Of a DNA stretch of 43,299 bases, positions 1-8,544 are shown one piece after another. Origin of the DNA: Sphaerisporangium cinnabarinum (GTDB lineage Bacteria > Actinomycetota > Actinomycetes > Actinomycetales > Cellulomonadaceae). The notes beneath the pieces were generated by a model. It saw nothing but the letters and a program-made list of their open reading frames with translations, searched no databases and had not been told where the DNA came from. Every line of letters starts with the position of its first letter. Positions within the stretch are counted from its first letter, which is position 1. The DNA lies in contig QAPD01000013.1 of the NCBI GenBank assembly GCA_003052455.1, forward strand, positions 1 to 43,299. Reading direction: 5' to 3'. The position numbers were made by a program, and so were the translations under genes.

Positions 1-212
1 CCGGGCGACGGCACCGCCGCGCCGCGCCAGCACGCCGTCGCCCCGCTCCCGCGGACCGCGACCCCGTAGCGCGGCACAGCGTCGTGCCCGACGCCGCCCC
101 GCACCCCGCGCGTCCCCTCGCGCCGGGTGCGGGGCGTCGTCGCGCCCGGGCCGTGTAGCGTCGTGGGTCGGCGTCGAGCACGGCGTCCCGACCCCGACCG
201 CAGGACCGCACC

Positions 213-1733
213 ATGAGCACCCCCACGCCCGAACGCCCGGCACCGTCCGCGAGCGGGGCACCGGCCGAGACCTGGCCGTCCACGACCGGCCCGACCGGAA
301 ACCCGACCGCCGACAGCGGCGCCGACCCGAGCGCCGACCCCGGCGCCGACCACCTGGGCAGCGGGCTGCGCACACGGCACCTCACGATGATGGGCCTCGG
401 CTCCGCGATCGGCGCCGGGCTGTTCCTCGGCTCCGGCGTCGGGATCGCCACCGCCGGCCCGGCCGTGCTCGTGTCGTACGCGATCGCGGGCGTCGTCGTC
501 ATCCTCGTGATGCGGATGCTCGCCGAGATGGCGAGCGCGCGCCCCGCGAGCGGGTCGTTCTCCGTCTACGCGGAGGAGGCCCTCGGGCCGTGGGCCGGGT
601 TCCTGCTCGGCTGGCTGTACTGGTTCATGCTCGTCATGGTGCTCGGCGCCGAGATCACCGGGGCCGCACGCATCGTCACCGGCTGGTACCCGGACGTGCC
701 GCAGTGGGGCGTCGCGCTCGCCGTGGTCGTCGTCTTCGCGGTGATCAACCTGTGGGGCGTGCGGCAGTTCGGCGAGCTCGAGTTCTGGTTCGCGTTCGTC
801 AAGGTCGCCGCGATCGTCGGGTTCCTCGTGGTGGGCGTGCTGCTCGTGCTCGGGCTGCTGCCCGGGACGGAGCCCGTCGGCACGTCGAACCTGCTGGGCC
901 AGGGCGGCTTCGCCCCGGAGGGGTGGGGCGGCATCGCGGCGGGCCTGCTCGTCGTCGTCTTCGCGTTCGGCGGCATCGAGATCGTCACGATCGCCGCAGC
1001 TGAGGCGCGCGAGCCGCGCACCGCCGTCGCGCGCGCGACGCGCAGCATCGTGTGGCGGATCCTCGTGTTCTACCTGGGCTCGGTCGCGATCATGGTCCTC
1101 GTGCTCCCGTGGGACTCGCCGCTGCTCGCGGAGAGCCCGTTCGTCGCGGTGCTCGATCTCGCGGGGCTCCCGGGCGCGGCCCGCGTCATGGAGGTCGTCG
1201 TCGTGGTCGCGCTGCTCTCGGCGTTCAACGCGAACGTCTACGGCACGTCGCGCATGGCGTACTCGCTGGCCGGACGGGGCGACGGTCCGCGCGCGCTGCG
1301 GCGCGTGTCGCGGCGCGACGTGCCCTGGGTGTCGGTGCTCGTCTCCGTCTTCTTCGCGCTCGTCGCGGTCGGGCTGAACTGGCTCCTGCCGGAGGCGCTG
1401 CTGGGCATCCTGCTCAACGCCGTGGGCGCCGCGCTGCTCGTCGTGTGGGTCCTCGTCGCCGTGTCGCAGCTGCGGCTCCGCCGGCGGATCGAGTCGCAGG
1501 CTCGCGCGTCGGGCGAGCCGATGACGCTCCGCATGTGGGGCTTCCCGTGGCTCACGTGGGCCGTGCTCGTGGGCCTCGCGGCGCTCGCCGTCCTCATGCT
1601 GACCGACGCCGCCGCGCGCGCCCAGCTCGTCTCCACCGCGGGGCTCGTGGCCGTGATCCTGGCGGTGTACGTCGTCACCCGGCGGGGCCGGGCGCGGCGT
1701 GGTGCGGCGGTGGGAGCGCGCGCCGACGGGTGA
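213..1733 (+). CDS. Amino-acid permease, APC superfamily (AAT-type symporter)
   Basis: This is a 506-residue inner-membrane transporter that probably imports an amino acid with protons. About 55 Pro/Ala/Gly/Asp-rich cytoplasmic residues come first. TM1 then carries the family glycine motif GSAIGAGLFLGSG, and TM2-TM3 carry the conserved EMASARPASGSFSVYAE-type segment, with about 12 hydrophobic helices in all. Length is normal for the family (450-500) once the N-terminal extension is allowed for. The ATG start has AGGA 7 nt upstream, and a TAGCGT -10-like hexamer at 156-161 could serve it. The substrate cannot be read from the sequence; GABA, proline, aromatic and D-Ser/D-Ala carriers all share this motif. 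The gene stands alone, with no catabolic partner next to it. Confidence 0.88.
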   Translation: MSTPTPERPAPSASGAPAETWPSTTGPTGNPTADSGADPSADPGADHLGSGLRTRHLTMMGLGSAIGAGLFLGSGVGIATAGPAVLVSYAIAGVVVILVMRMLAEMASARPASGSFSVYAEEALGPWAGFLLGWLYWFMLVMVLGAEITGAARIVTGWYPDVPQWGVALAVVVVFAVINLWGVRQFGELEFWFAFVKVAAIVGFLVVGVLLVLGLLPGTEPVGTSNLLGQGGFAPEGWGGIAAGLLVVVFAFGGIEIVTIAAAEAREPRTAVARATRSIVWRILVFYLGSVAIMVLVLPWDSPLLAESPFVAVLDLAGLPGAARVMEVVVVVALLSAFNANVYGTSRMAYSLAGRGDGPRALRRVSRRDVPWVSVLVSVFFALVAVGLNWLLPEALLGILLNAVGAALLVVWVLVAVSQLRLRRRIESQARASGEPMTLRMWGFPWLTWAVLVGLAALAVLMLTDAAARAQLVSTAGLVAVILAVYVVTRRGRARRGAAVGARADG

Positions 1734-1787
1734 GGCGTCGTCCACAGCGTGCACGGACGTGCGCCCCGGACGGTGCACAATGAACGG

Positions 1788-2432
1788 ATGACCTATCGCG
1801 TCCTGAGGCTCATCCTGTCGCTGCTCGCCTACGTGCTGCTGCGGCCCCAGGTGACAGGACGCAACAACATCCCGCGCCACGGTGCGGTGATCCTCGCGAG
1901 CAACCACCTGTCGTTCATCGACTCGCTGCTCATCCCGATCGTCGCGCCGCGGCACGTGACGTTCCTCGCCAAGGCCGAGTACTTCACGGGCCGCGGGATC
2001 AAGGGCCGCCTGTCGCGGTGGTTCTTCACGACGATCGGCATGATCCCCGTCCAGCGCGACGACCCGCGCGCCGGGCAGCGCTCGCTCGAGGACGCGCTCG
2101 AGGTGCTCCAGCGCGGCGGCGCGTTCGGGATCTACCCCGAGGGCACGCGCTCGCGCGACGGCAAGCTGCACCCGGGCCGCACGGGCGTCGCGTGGCTCGC
2201 GCTCGCCGGGCACGCGCCCGTCGTCCCCGTCGCCGTGCGCGGCACGGACAAGGTCCAGCCGGTCGGCAAGCGGATCCCGCGCCTGCACCGCGTCGAGGTG
2301 CACTTCGGCAAGCCCATCGACCCGCAGCGCCAGATCACGGCCGGCACCAAGCCGGCGCAGGCGCGGCGCGAGCTCACGGACGAGGTCATGGCGTCGATCC
2401 ACCGCATGAGCGGCCAGGACCTCGCGGCCTGA
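1788..2432 (+). CDS. plsC: 1-acylglycerol-3-phosphate acyltransferase (PlsC-like)
   Basis: This 214-residue enzyme would transfer an acyl chain to lysophosphatidic acid at the inner face of the membrane, giving phosphatidic acid. An N-terminal hydrophobic segment (about 5-20) is followed by the catalytic NHLSFID block (His40, Asp45; the NHx4D motif). The YPEGTRSRDG block further on is the substrate-phosphate motif, and a VPVAVRG segment follows. Length is normal for short actinobacterial PlsC proteins. The ATG has no ribosome-binding site, but CACAAT at 1776-1781 ends 7 nt before it, so a leaderless mRNA is likely. A second ATG at 1780 is out of frame. The acyl acceptor is inferred, since glycerophospholipid acyltransferases of other specificity share the motifs. 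It is convergent with the ZIP-like gene. Confidence 0.88.
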   Translation: MTYRVLRLILSLLAYVLLRPQVTGRNNIPRHGAVILASNHLSFIDSLLIPIVAPRHVTFLAKAEYFTGRGIKGRLSRWFFTTIGMIPVQRDDPRAGQRSLEDALEVLQRGGAFGIYPEGTRSRDGKLHPGRTGVAWLALAGHAPVVPVAVRGTDKVQPVGKRIPRLHRVEVHFGKPIDPQRQITAGTKPAQARRELTDEVMASIHRMSGQDLAA

Positions 2433-2438
2433 CGGCGG

Positions 2439-3188
2439 TCACCCGCCGATCGAGCTCAGCCCGAACGCCGTCGCGAACCCGAGCACCGTGACGAGCCCGG
2501 TGACCGGGCCGCCGAACTCCGTCGCCTCGGGGATCATCGTGTCGACGAGCATGGTGAGCAGCGCCCCCGCGGCGAACGCCTGGGTGACCGCCACGACGGC
2601 GGGCGACGCGCCGTCGAGCGCGAGGTAGCCGATCCCGGCCGCGAGCGCCGAGACGAGCGTCGTCGACCCCCACAGCACCCACAGCCGCGACGGCTTCGTG
2701 CCGGCCTTGAGCAGCCCGGCCGTCGCGGACATCGCCTCGGGCAGGTTGGACACGAAGACGGCGGCGAGCATCGCGACGCTCACCCCGCCGCCCCCGATGA
2801 GCGTCGCGCCGAGGACGACGGACTCGGGGATGCCGTCGAGCACGGTGCCGAGCGCGATCGCCGCGCCGCCGGTCCCGCCGGCGGCCTGGACGGCCTCCTT
2901 CTGCACGCCGGTGGACCGCTTGCGGCCCTCGCCGCCCATCCGGTCGATGATCCGGTCGCCGACGAAGAACGTCAGCGCCCCGCCGGCGAGGCCCGCGAGC
3001 AGGACGAGACCGCTCGCGCGGGTCGACGCGTCCTCCACGAGGTCGTAGGCGACCGCGCTGATGAGCACGCCCGAGCCGAAGGCCATGACGAGCCCGACGA
3101 GCCGCTGGCCCGGCGGGCGCCAGAAGACGAGCGCGGCCCCGAGGAGCAGCGACGACGCCCCGACGAGGCCCCACCAGAACCCGATCAC
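2439..3188 (-). CDS. ZIP-family-like metal transporter lacking all histidines
   Basis: This is a 249-residue membrane protein with eight predicted helices and the overall layout of ZIP/ZupT divalent-metal transporters. The helix-4 and helix-5 signatures are recognisable as DGIPES and SNLPEAM, where classical ZIPs have HNxPEG-like motifs, and DTMIPEAT is the late-helix counterpart. The protein contains no histidine, so any metal site must rest on Asp, Glu, Asn and Ser. A polar, basic loop ([15 protein letters not shown]) sits between helices 3 and 4. The start is taken as GTG at 3188; GGGAGC lies directly against it, which is poor spacing, so the exact start is uncertain. Family assignment is good, but transport of a metal, and its direction, is inference. 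Confidence 0.75.
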   Translation of the reverse strand: MIGFWWGLVGASSLLLGAALVFWRPPGQRLVGLVMAFGSGVLISAVAYDLVEDASTRASGLVLLAGLAGGALTFFVGDRIIDRMGGEGRKRSTGVQKEAVQAAGGTGGAAIALGTVLDGIPESVVLGATLIGGGGVSVAMLAAVFVSNLPEAMSATAGLLKAGTKPSRLWVLWGSTTLVSALAAGIGYLALDGASPAVVAVTQAFAAGALLTMLVDTMIPEATEFGGPVTGLVTVLGFATAFGLSSIGG

Positions 3189-3293
3189 GCTCCCATTGGA
3201 CCAGCGGGCGTGCCGGTGCGCGCGGCGGTCGGGCGCCGCGGTTCCCCCGTCGAGGGGATGTGCTGGGCGTGCGGCGCGGTGAGACTGGGGGCC

Positions 3294-4589
3294 ATGACGA
3301 CCGACGCGCGCCCGCCGCGAGGGTGGGGACGGGTGCTCGCCCCGCTGCGCAGCACGGCCACCGTGCGCGCCGGGGTGCTCCTCGTGGTCGGTGGCGTCGT
3401 CGCCGGGGCGTACGCGGCGCTCGTCGCGGGGTTCGTGCAGATGTTCGCGTCCCTCCAGACGCCGCGGGTCGCGACGGTCGTCCTGGCGCTGGTGACGGCG
3501 GTCCTCGCGAGCACGCCCCCGTTCCTCGCGCCCGTGCGCACGCTCGAGATCGCGGCGGCACGGACGTTCCTCGACGTCGACGTGCCGCTCCCCGCGGCCG
3601 GCGCCGCCCCGCCGGGGGCGGCGACGCGCTGGCGCGCCGCGGCCTGGTACGCGCTGCACCTGGCACTCGGGGCGGCGGTCGTGGTCGTGGTGCTGTTCGG
3701 TGTCCCGGTCGCGACGCAGCTCGTGCTGTCCGCGACGGGCGTCGAGCCGGTGCTGCTCGCCGACTGGCGACCGTGGGAGGCGCTGCCCGCGTGGACGTGG
3801 CTGCTCACCGCGGTGCTCGTGCTGCTCGCCGTCCCGTACGTCGTGGCGCTCGCGCGCGCCGTGCTGCGCCAGGCGGCCCTGCCGCTGCTCGGCCCGGACC
3901 AGACGGAGCAGATCGCGGAGCTGGAGGCGGCCGCGGACCGTGCGGCCGAGCGGGGCCGGCTCGCGCGCGAGCTGCACGACTCGGTCGGCCACGCGCTGAC
4001 CGTCACGACGCTCCAGGCGGCCGCGACGGCACGCCTGCTGGACTCCGACCCGCCCGCGGCGCGCCGTGCGCTCGCCGCGATCGAGGAGACGGGCCGCAGC
4101 GCGATGGCGGACCTCGACCACGTGCTCGGCCTCCTGCGGGCGGACGTCCCGGGGGCGCCGCGCCGCGCCCCGGCCCGCACGCTCGCCGACCTCGACGCCC
4201 TGCTCGACGACGCGCGCGGCACGGGCGCCGACGTGCGGCTCGCGCGGGACGGCGCCGCGCTGCCCGACGTCCCGCGCGCCGTGTCGCAGGAGGCGTACCG
4301 CGTCGTGCAGGAGGCGCTGACCAACGCGCTGCGGCACGCGCCCGGCGAGCCCGTCGCCGTCGAGGTGGCTCCCGGTCCCGGCGACGCGCTGGTCGTCGAG
4401 GTGCGCAACCCGCTCGGGCCGGGGACACGGCGTCGGGCACCCGACGGCGGCGCGCGCGAGCACCGCGGCCTCGCGGGCATGCGCGAGCGGGCCCGCCTGC
4501 TGCGCGGGGAGGTGGCGGCCGGTCCCGCGCCCGACGGCGGCGCCTGGGTCGTGCGCGCGACGTTCCCGCGCGCGGGGTCGTCGCGATGA
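3294..4589 (+). CDS. Sensor histidine kinase, NarL/DesK type
   Basis: This 431-residue membrane kinase is the sensor half of a two-component system. Four hydrophobic segments (roughly 20-50, 55-80, 118-140 and 160-185) lead into a coiled coil. Next is a HisKA_3 dimerisation domain with the box [15 protein letters not shown], in which His228 is the predicted phosphoacceptor. A HATPase_c domain follows with N-box [14 protein letters not shown] and the G-box [12 protein letters not shown]. No extracytoplasmic domain is large enough to suggest a ligand, so it may sense the membrane itself. The stop overlaps the start of the response regulator as ATGA, indicating translational coupling. GAGACT at 3281-3286 ends 8 nt before the ATG and no clear ribosome-binding site is present. 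Confidence 0.93.
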   Translation: MTTDARPPRGWGRVLAPLRSTATVRAGVLLVVGGVVAGAYAALVAGFVQMFASLQTPRVATVVLALVTAVLASTPPFLAPVRTLEIAAARTFLDVDVPLPAAGAAPPGAATRWRAAAWYALHLALGAAVVVVVLFGVPVATQLVLSATGVEPVLLADWRPWEALPAWTWLLTAVLVLLAVPYVVALARAVLRQAALPLLGPDQTEQIAELEAAADRAAERGRLARELHDSVGHALTVTTLQAAATARLLDSDPPAARRALAAIEETGRSAMADLDHVLGLLRADVPGAPRRAPARTLADLDALLDDARGTGADVRLARDGAALPDVPRAVSQEAYRVVQEALTNALRHAPGEPVAVEVAPGPGDALVVEVRNPLGPGTRRRAPDGGAREHRGLAGMRERARLLRGEVAAGPAPDGGAWVVRATFPRAGSSR

Positions 4590-5263
4590 GCGCGGGCCCG
4601 GGCCGGAGCGGTCCCGTGACGGAGACGGTCCGCGTGGTGATCGTCGACGACGAGCCGCTCGTGCGCGCGGGGCTGCGCGTCATCCTCGACGCGGAGCCGG
4701 ACCTGGAGGTCGTCGGCGAGGCGGGGGACGGGGCGGAGGTGCCGGGCGTCGTCGCGCGGGCGCGGCCCGACGTCGTGCTCATGGACGTGCGGATGCCGCG
4801 CGTCGACGGGATCGCGGCGACGCGGGCGCTGCTCGCGCGCGACGGCGCGCCGCGCGTCCTCGTGCTCACGACCTTCGAGAACGACGACCACGTGCTCGAC
4901 GCGCTCCGGGCCGGGGCGCACGGGTTCCTGCTCAAGCGCGCTCGCCCGGAGGAGGTCGCGCAGGCGGTGCGCGTCGTCGCGCGCGGCGAGTCGCTGCTCT
5001 TCCCCGACGCCGTGCGACGCCTTGCGACGGCGCACCCGCCCACGGGCGACGCGCTGCGGAGTGCGCGCCTCACCGAGCGGGAGGGGGAGGTGCTGCGGTT
5101 GGTCGCGCAGGGGCTGTCGAACGCGGAGGTCGCGGCCGAGCTCTACCTCGGCGTCGAGACCGTGCGCACGCACGTGGGCAACGTCCTCGCCAAGCTCGGC
5201 GTCCGGGACCGCACGCAGGCCGTGGTGCGGGCGTACGAGTCGGGGTTCGTGCGGGCGGGCTGA
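4586..5263 (+). CDS. Response regulator, NarL/LuxR family
   Basis: This 225-residue DNA-binding regulator is the partner of the kinase that ends at 4589. An N-terminal receiver domain (about 12-130) has acidic residues in VVIVDDEPL, phosphoacceptor Asp67 in VLMDVRMP, Thr in VLTTFEN and Lys in [11 protein letters not shown] linker leads to a LuxR-type helix-turn-helix (about 160-215) with [18 protein letters not shown] and the recognition segment [16 protein letters not shown]. The ATG at 4586 overlaps the kinase stop; GTG at 4616, ten codons in, is an alternative start nearer the receiver fold. Target genes cannot be deduced. The DoxX-like gene 36 nt downstream may be co-transcribed but has its own promoter-like hexamer. 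Confidence 0.94.
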   Translation: MSAGPGRSGPVTETVRVVIVDDEPLVRAGLRVILDAEPDLEVVGEAGDGAEVPGVVARARPDVVLMDVRMPRVDGIAATRALLARDGAPRVLVLTTFENDDHVLDALRAGAHGFLLKRARPEEVAQAVRVVARGESLLFPDAVRRLATAHPPTGDALRSARLTEREGEVLRLVAQGLSNAEVAAELYLGVETVRTHVGNVLAKLGVRDRTQAVVRAYESGFVRAG

Positions 5264-5299
5264 CGCGCGCGCCGACCGCCCCGGTGCGACGATCGCGCC

Positions 5300-5746
5300 A
5301 TGGACCTCTCCGTGCTCACCCGCCCCGCCCCGCCCGTGCCGCCCGTCGCGACGGTCGCGCGCGTCGCGCTGGGGCTCGCCCTGGTCGGGGCCGGGATCAG
5401 CCACCTCACGGTCGCGCGCGAGGAGTTCCAGGCGCAGGTCCCGTCCTGGTTCCCCGTGGACGACGACGTGACGGTGCTCGCGTCCGGCGCCGTCGAGATC
5501 GCGCTCGGCGGGTCGCTCGTCGTGCTGTCCCGGTGGCGCGTCGCCGTCGGGCTCGTCGCCGCCGCGTTCTTCGTGGTGATCTTCCCGGGCAACGTCGGGC
5601 AGTGGCTCGAGCACCAGGACGGGTTCGGCCTCGACACCGACGCCAAGCGGTTCGGGCGCCTGTTCTTCCAGCCCGTGCTCGTGGCGTGGGCGCTGTGGTC
5701 CACGGGCGCCCTCCGGGCGCTGCGTCGCGCGCGCCCGCGCGACTGA
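5300..5746 (+). CDS. DoxX-like small membrane protein
   Basis: This 148-residue protein has four hydrophobic segments (about 20-37, 55-75, 80-98 and 122-142). Its layout matches the DoxX/DoxD-like family: GISHL after the first helix, a short periplasmic loop, and the FPGNVGQWLEH segment before the last helix. Family members are small integral membrane proteins often linked to redox or sulfur chemistry, but no activity can be assigned here. GACGAT at 5288-5293 ends 7 nt before the ATG with no ribosome-binding site, suggesting a leaderless transcript of its own rather than strict co-expression with the response regulator. Confidence 0.75.
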   Translation: MDLSVLTRPAPPVPPVATVARVALGLALVGAGISHLTVAREEFQAQVPSWFPVDDDVTVLASGAVEIALGGSLVVLSRWRVAVGLVAAAFFVVIFPGNVGQWLEHQDGFGLDTDAKRFGRLFFQPVLVAWALWSTGALRALRRARPRD

Positions 5747-5884
5747 TCCTCGCTCCCGGAGCCGGTCGGGCCCGGGCGGGGTCGCTGCCGGACAGGTCGC
5801 GGCGGAGCGCGATCACCCGCGCGGGGGAGCGGGGTCGCCGTGCCGGGGGATCCGCGGCCGGGCGGGGTCCGGGAGCGTCGAGGC

Positions 5885-7072
5885 ATGAGCACCTCGACAC
5901 CGCACCCGCCCCTGTCCGGCCCCACCCCCGCACCCACGCCGTCGGCCGGCGACCACCGACCGTCCACCCGCGGCGGACCACCCGCCCGTCCCGAGCGTCC
6001 CTCCCGAGGCCGCTGGGTCGCCCCCGCCGCGGCCGCGTGGTGGGCCCTCGGCGGCGTCGCCGCGCTCGTCGTCACGCTGACCGGCGGCACGCTCGCGGTC
6101 GGGGCCGCGAACGACCTGTCGTTCGGTGCCCTGAGCGGCGTCCCGGGCGCGACCCTCACGCCGTGGGTCGCGGTCCTCGCGCTCGTCGGCGCGGCCACCG
6201 CGCTGCGCGCGTGGCTCGGAGCACGGCGCGGTCCCGTCGCCCGGGCCGACCGCGCGCTGACCGTCGCGGCGACCGCCGTCGTCGCGGCCGGGGTGCTCGC
6301 CCTCACCGACGCGTCGATCCTCGCCCGGCTCGGGTACCTGCCGGTCACGCTCGTCATGGCGCCGTTCGACCCCGTGATCCGCGCGGCGTTCGAGGACTTC
6401 CTCGGCGCCGGGCCGCTCACGCAGCTCGCGCTCCTCGGCGGCGGCGCCCTGCTCGTCGCCTCGACGTGGCGGTTCGTGCGCCGCGGGTCCGGGGCGTGCG
6501 CGTCCTGCGGGCGCCGCCACGACGGGCACGACCCGGCGTGGACCCAGCCCGCCGCCGCGGCGCGCTGGGGCCGGGCCGCCGCGCTCGTCGCCGCCGCGAT
6601 CCCCGCCTTCTACGCGGTGACGCGCATCGCCTGGGTGCTCGGCATCCCGCTCGGCTTCTCGCCCGACGACGTCGCGCAGCTCGCCGGGGACGACGGCTGG
6701 GTCGCGGCGCTCGGGCTGGGCGGCTTCGCGCTCGTCGGCGCCGTGCTCACGCTCGGCCTGTTCCAGCGCTGGGGCGAGGTCTTCCCGCGCTGGACGGTGG
6801 GGCTCGCGGGCCGCCGCGTGCCCGTCGCGCTCGCCGTCGTCCCCGCGACGGTCGTCGCGGTCGCGGTGCTCCCCGCGGGGCTCTCGCTCATCGTCCTCGG
6901 GTTCGGCGAGAGCCGGCTGGCCCTCGCCGCGGACTCGTGGGGCGCCGTCGGGCCGACGCTCCTGTGGCCGGTGTGGTCGCTCGCCCTCGGCGCCGCGACC
7001 TACGCCTACTGGCTCCGCCGCCGTGGCACGTGCCGGGTGTGCGGGCGCGGGGGAGCCCGGGCCCGGCATTGA
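5885..7072 (+). CDS. Polytopic membrane protein with two CxxC pairs, function unknown
   Basis: I do not recognise this 395-residue protein. A disordered Pro/Thr/Ser-rich head (1-50) precedes about eight hydrophobic helices. A central soluble loop near residue 205 reads CASCGRRHDGH, and the extreme C-terminus carries CRVCGRGG. The two CxxC knuckles could together hold one zinc ion on the cytoplasmic face, as in split zinc ribbons; this is inference. The ATG start has no ribosome-binding site, but GAGCGT at 5873-5878 ends 7 nt upstream, fitting a leaderless message. Its stop codon overlaps the -35 element of the MerR gene promoter. No operon partner is evident. Confidence 0.75.
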   Translation: MSTSTPHPPLSGPTPAPTPSAGDHRPSTRGGPPARPERPSRGRWVAPAAAAWWALGGVAALVVTLTGGTLAVGAANDLSFGALSGVPGATLTPWVAVLALVGAATALRAWLGARRGPVARADRALTVAATAVVAAGVLALTDASILARLGYLPVTLVMAPFDPVIRAAFEDFLGAGPLTQLALLGGGALLVASTWRFVRRGSGACASCGRRHDGHDPAWTQPAAAARWGRAAALVAAAIPAFYAVTRIAWVLGIPLGFSPDDVAQLAGDDGWVAALGLGGFALVGAVLTLGLFQRWGEVFPRWTVGLAGRRVPVALAVVPATVVAVAVLPAGLSLIVLGFGESRLALAADSWGAVGPTLLWPVWSLALGAATYAYWLRRRGTCRVCGRGGARARH

Positions 7073-7099
7073 CCTGGGGCGCGCACCAGGACCCAGAAT
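7069..7099 (+). promoter_or_regulatory. MerR-type promoter/operator of the regulator gene
   Basis: TTGACC (7069-7074) and CAGAAT (7094-7099) are separated by 19 bp, the over-long spacer typical of promoters remodelled by MerR-family activators. The spacer holds a dyad, CCTGG at 7073-7077 and CCAGG at 7086-7090, with 8 of 9 positions paired. The -35 overlaps the stop codon of the upstream gene. A near-identical element lies before the aldo/keto reductase, so the regulator probably controls itself as well. Confidence 0.75.
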
Positions 7100-7136
7100 C
7101 AGGGTCGGGTACCGATCGTGCAGAGAGAGGCTCCTC

Positions 7137-7553
7137 ATGTCCGACACGCTCACACCGCAGGCGGCCGCCGCCCGAGCCGGCGTCAGCCTCGACACGCTCC
7201 GCTACTACGAGCGGGAGGGGCTCATCGGGCCGATCGCCCGGACGGCCGGCGGGCACCGGGCCTACGACGGCGACGACCTGTTCTGGATCGGGCTGGTGAC
7301 GTGCCTGCGGGACGCCGGGCTGGGGATCGCCGAGCTGCGCGAGTTCACCTCGCTCCTGCGCCGCGAGGGGAGCCCCGCCGACCGCGTCGCGTTCCTCCAG
7401 GGCCATCGGCGGGAGCTCCGCGAGCGCAGGGCGCGGATCGACCTCGCGCTCGGAGTGCTGGACGACAAGATCGCGTACTACCGCGAGCAGTCGCGAGAGA
7501 GCCCGGGCCCGAGCGTCGAAGGGGAGCCGGCCGAGCCGTCGAGCACCTCTTGA
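7137..7553 (+). CDS. MerR-family regulator, AdhR/NmlR-like thiol sensor
   Basis: This 138-residue regulator has the MerR winged helix at its N-terminus (AAARAGVSLDTLRYYEREG). The second wing (GGHRAYDGDDLFWI) and a dimerisation helix ending in LDDKIAYYREQ follow. It lacks the metal-binding cysteines of MerR, ZntR and CueR. Its single cysteine, Cys56 in WIGLVTCLRDAGL, sits where AdhR/NmlR proteins have the cysteine that reacts with aldehydes or nitrosative agents. ATG start with GAGAGAGG at 7123-7130, spacing 6. The next gene is an aldo/keto reductase behind the same operator, so control of aldehyde or carbonyl detoxification is the best reading; the inducer is not proven by sequence. Confidence 0.9.
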   Translation: MSDTLTPQAAAARAGVSLDTLRYYEREGLIGPIARTAGGHRAYDGDDLFWIGLVTCLRDAGLGIAELREFTSLLRREGSPADRVAFLQGHRRELRERRARIDLALGVLDDKIAYYREQSRESPGPSVEGEPAEPSSTS

Positions 7554-7580
7554 CCTGGAGCGCGCTCCAGCATCGAGCAT
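7550..7580 (+). promoter_or_regulatory. MerR-type promoter/operator of the aldo/keto reductase
   Basis: TTGACC (7550-7555) and GAGCAT (7575-7580) are 19 bp apart. Between them lies a perfect 16-bp palindrome at 7555-7570, CTGGAGCG followed by its complement CGCTCCAG. The -35 overlaps the stop codon of the MerR gene. The predicted transcription start falls on or next to the ATG at 7587, giving a leaderless message. Confidence 0.82.
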
Positions 7581-7586
7581 CGGGGC

Positions 7587-8531
7587 ATGACCGCACAGAT
7601 GAACGCTCCTCAGATCGTCCTCGGGACCATGGACCACGGCACGCGCGTGGAGCAGTCCACCGCGTTCCGGCTGCTCGACCGCTTCGTCGAGGCAGGCGGC
7701 CACTGGCTCGACACCGCGAACTGCTACGCCTTCTGGACCGACCCGAGCGGGCTGGGCGGCGCCAGCGAGCGCGTGCTCGGCGCCTGGCTGCGGGCGAACC
7801 CGGGGGTGCGCTCCGCCGTCGGGCTCGCCACCAAGGTCCGTCAGGACCCGCTGGTCGCGCACGCGTGGCCCGAGAGCGCGGAGGGCCTCTCCGCGTCCGC
7901 CGTCCGGGCGGGCCTCGACGGGAGCCTCGACCGCCTCGGCGTCGACCACGTCGACCTGCTGTGGGCGCACGCGGAGGACCGGACGGTCGACCTCGGCGAG
8001 ACGGTCGCCGCCTTCGGGGACGCCGTGGCCGAGGGTCGCGCGAGCCGCATCGGCGCGGCCAACCACGCGTCGTGGCGGGTGCAGCAGGCACGCGACCTCG
8101 CGCGTCGGCAGGGCGTGGCCGAGTGGTCGGCGCTGCAGCTCCGGCACTCCCTCGTGCAGCCCCGCCCGGGCACGACCGTCCCGGAGGCGGGCCACAAGCT
8201 CCTGACCCCGGACGACCTCGACCACGCCCGCACGGAAGGGCTCGACCTGTGGTGCTACACGCCCCTGATGATGGGCGGGTACACCCGTGCGGACCGCCCG
8301 TTCTCCGCGGGCTACGCCCACCCGGGGACCGAGCGGGTGCTCCGCGTGCTCGACGAGGTCGCTCGGGAGACCGGGGCGACGCCGAACCAGGTCGTCCTGG
8401 CCTGGCTCATGAGCCAGGGGATCTCGCCCATCGTCGGGGCGAGCAGGATCGAGCAGGTCGACGAGGCGATGGCCGTGCGCGACGTCACGCTGTCGCCGAG
8501 CCAGCTGGACCGCTTCGCCGACGCCCGCTGA
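7587..8531 (+). CDS. Aldo/keto reductase
   Basis: This 314-residue NADPH-dependent oxidoreductase has the TIM-barrel aldo/keto reductase fold. The catalytic tetrad can be placed: Asp42 and Tyr47 in LDTANCY, Lys83 in LATKV and His128 in LLWAHAED. The cofactor region near the C-terminus includes ISPIVGASRIEQVDE. It would reduce reactive aldehydes or ketones to alcohols in the cytoplasm. ATG at 7587 has no Shine-Dalgarno sequence and lies 7 nt after the predicted -10; a second ATG at 7599 is possible. The gene sits directly behind a MerR operator and the regulator gene, a layout known for aldehyde-responsive reductases. The physiological substrate is not evident. Confidence 0.92.
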   Translation: MTAQMNAPQIVLGTMDHGTRVEQSTAFRLLDRFVEAGGHWLDTANCYAFWTDPSGLGGASERVLGAWLRANPGVRSAVGLATKVRQDPLVAHAWPESAEGLSASAVRAGLDGSLDRLGVDHVDLLWAHAEDRTVDLGETVAAFGDAVAEGRASRIGAANHASWRVQQARDLARRQGVAEWSALQLRHSLVQPRPGTTVPEAGHKLLTPDDLDHARTEGLDLWCYTPLMMGGYTRADRPFSAGYAHPGTERVLRVLDEVARETGATPNQVVLAWLMSQGISPIVGASRIEQVDEAMAVRDVTLSPSQLDRFADAR

Positions 8532-8544
8532 CCGCTCGGCGGGG

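Noticed and set aside
1-212. A gene end or regulatory RNA at the left edge
   Set aside because: No frame continues with plausible protein composition. Only a TAGCGT -10-like word and the permease ribosome-binding site can be supported.
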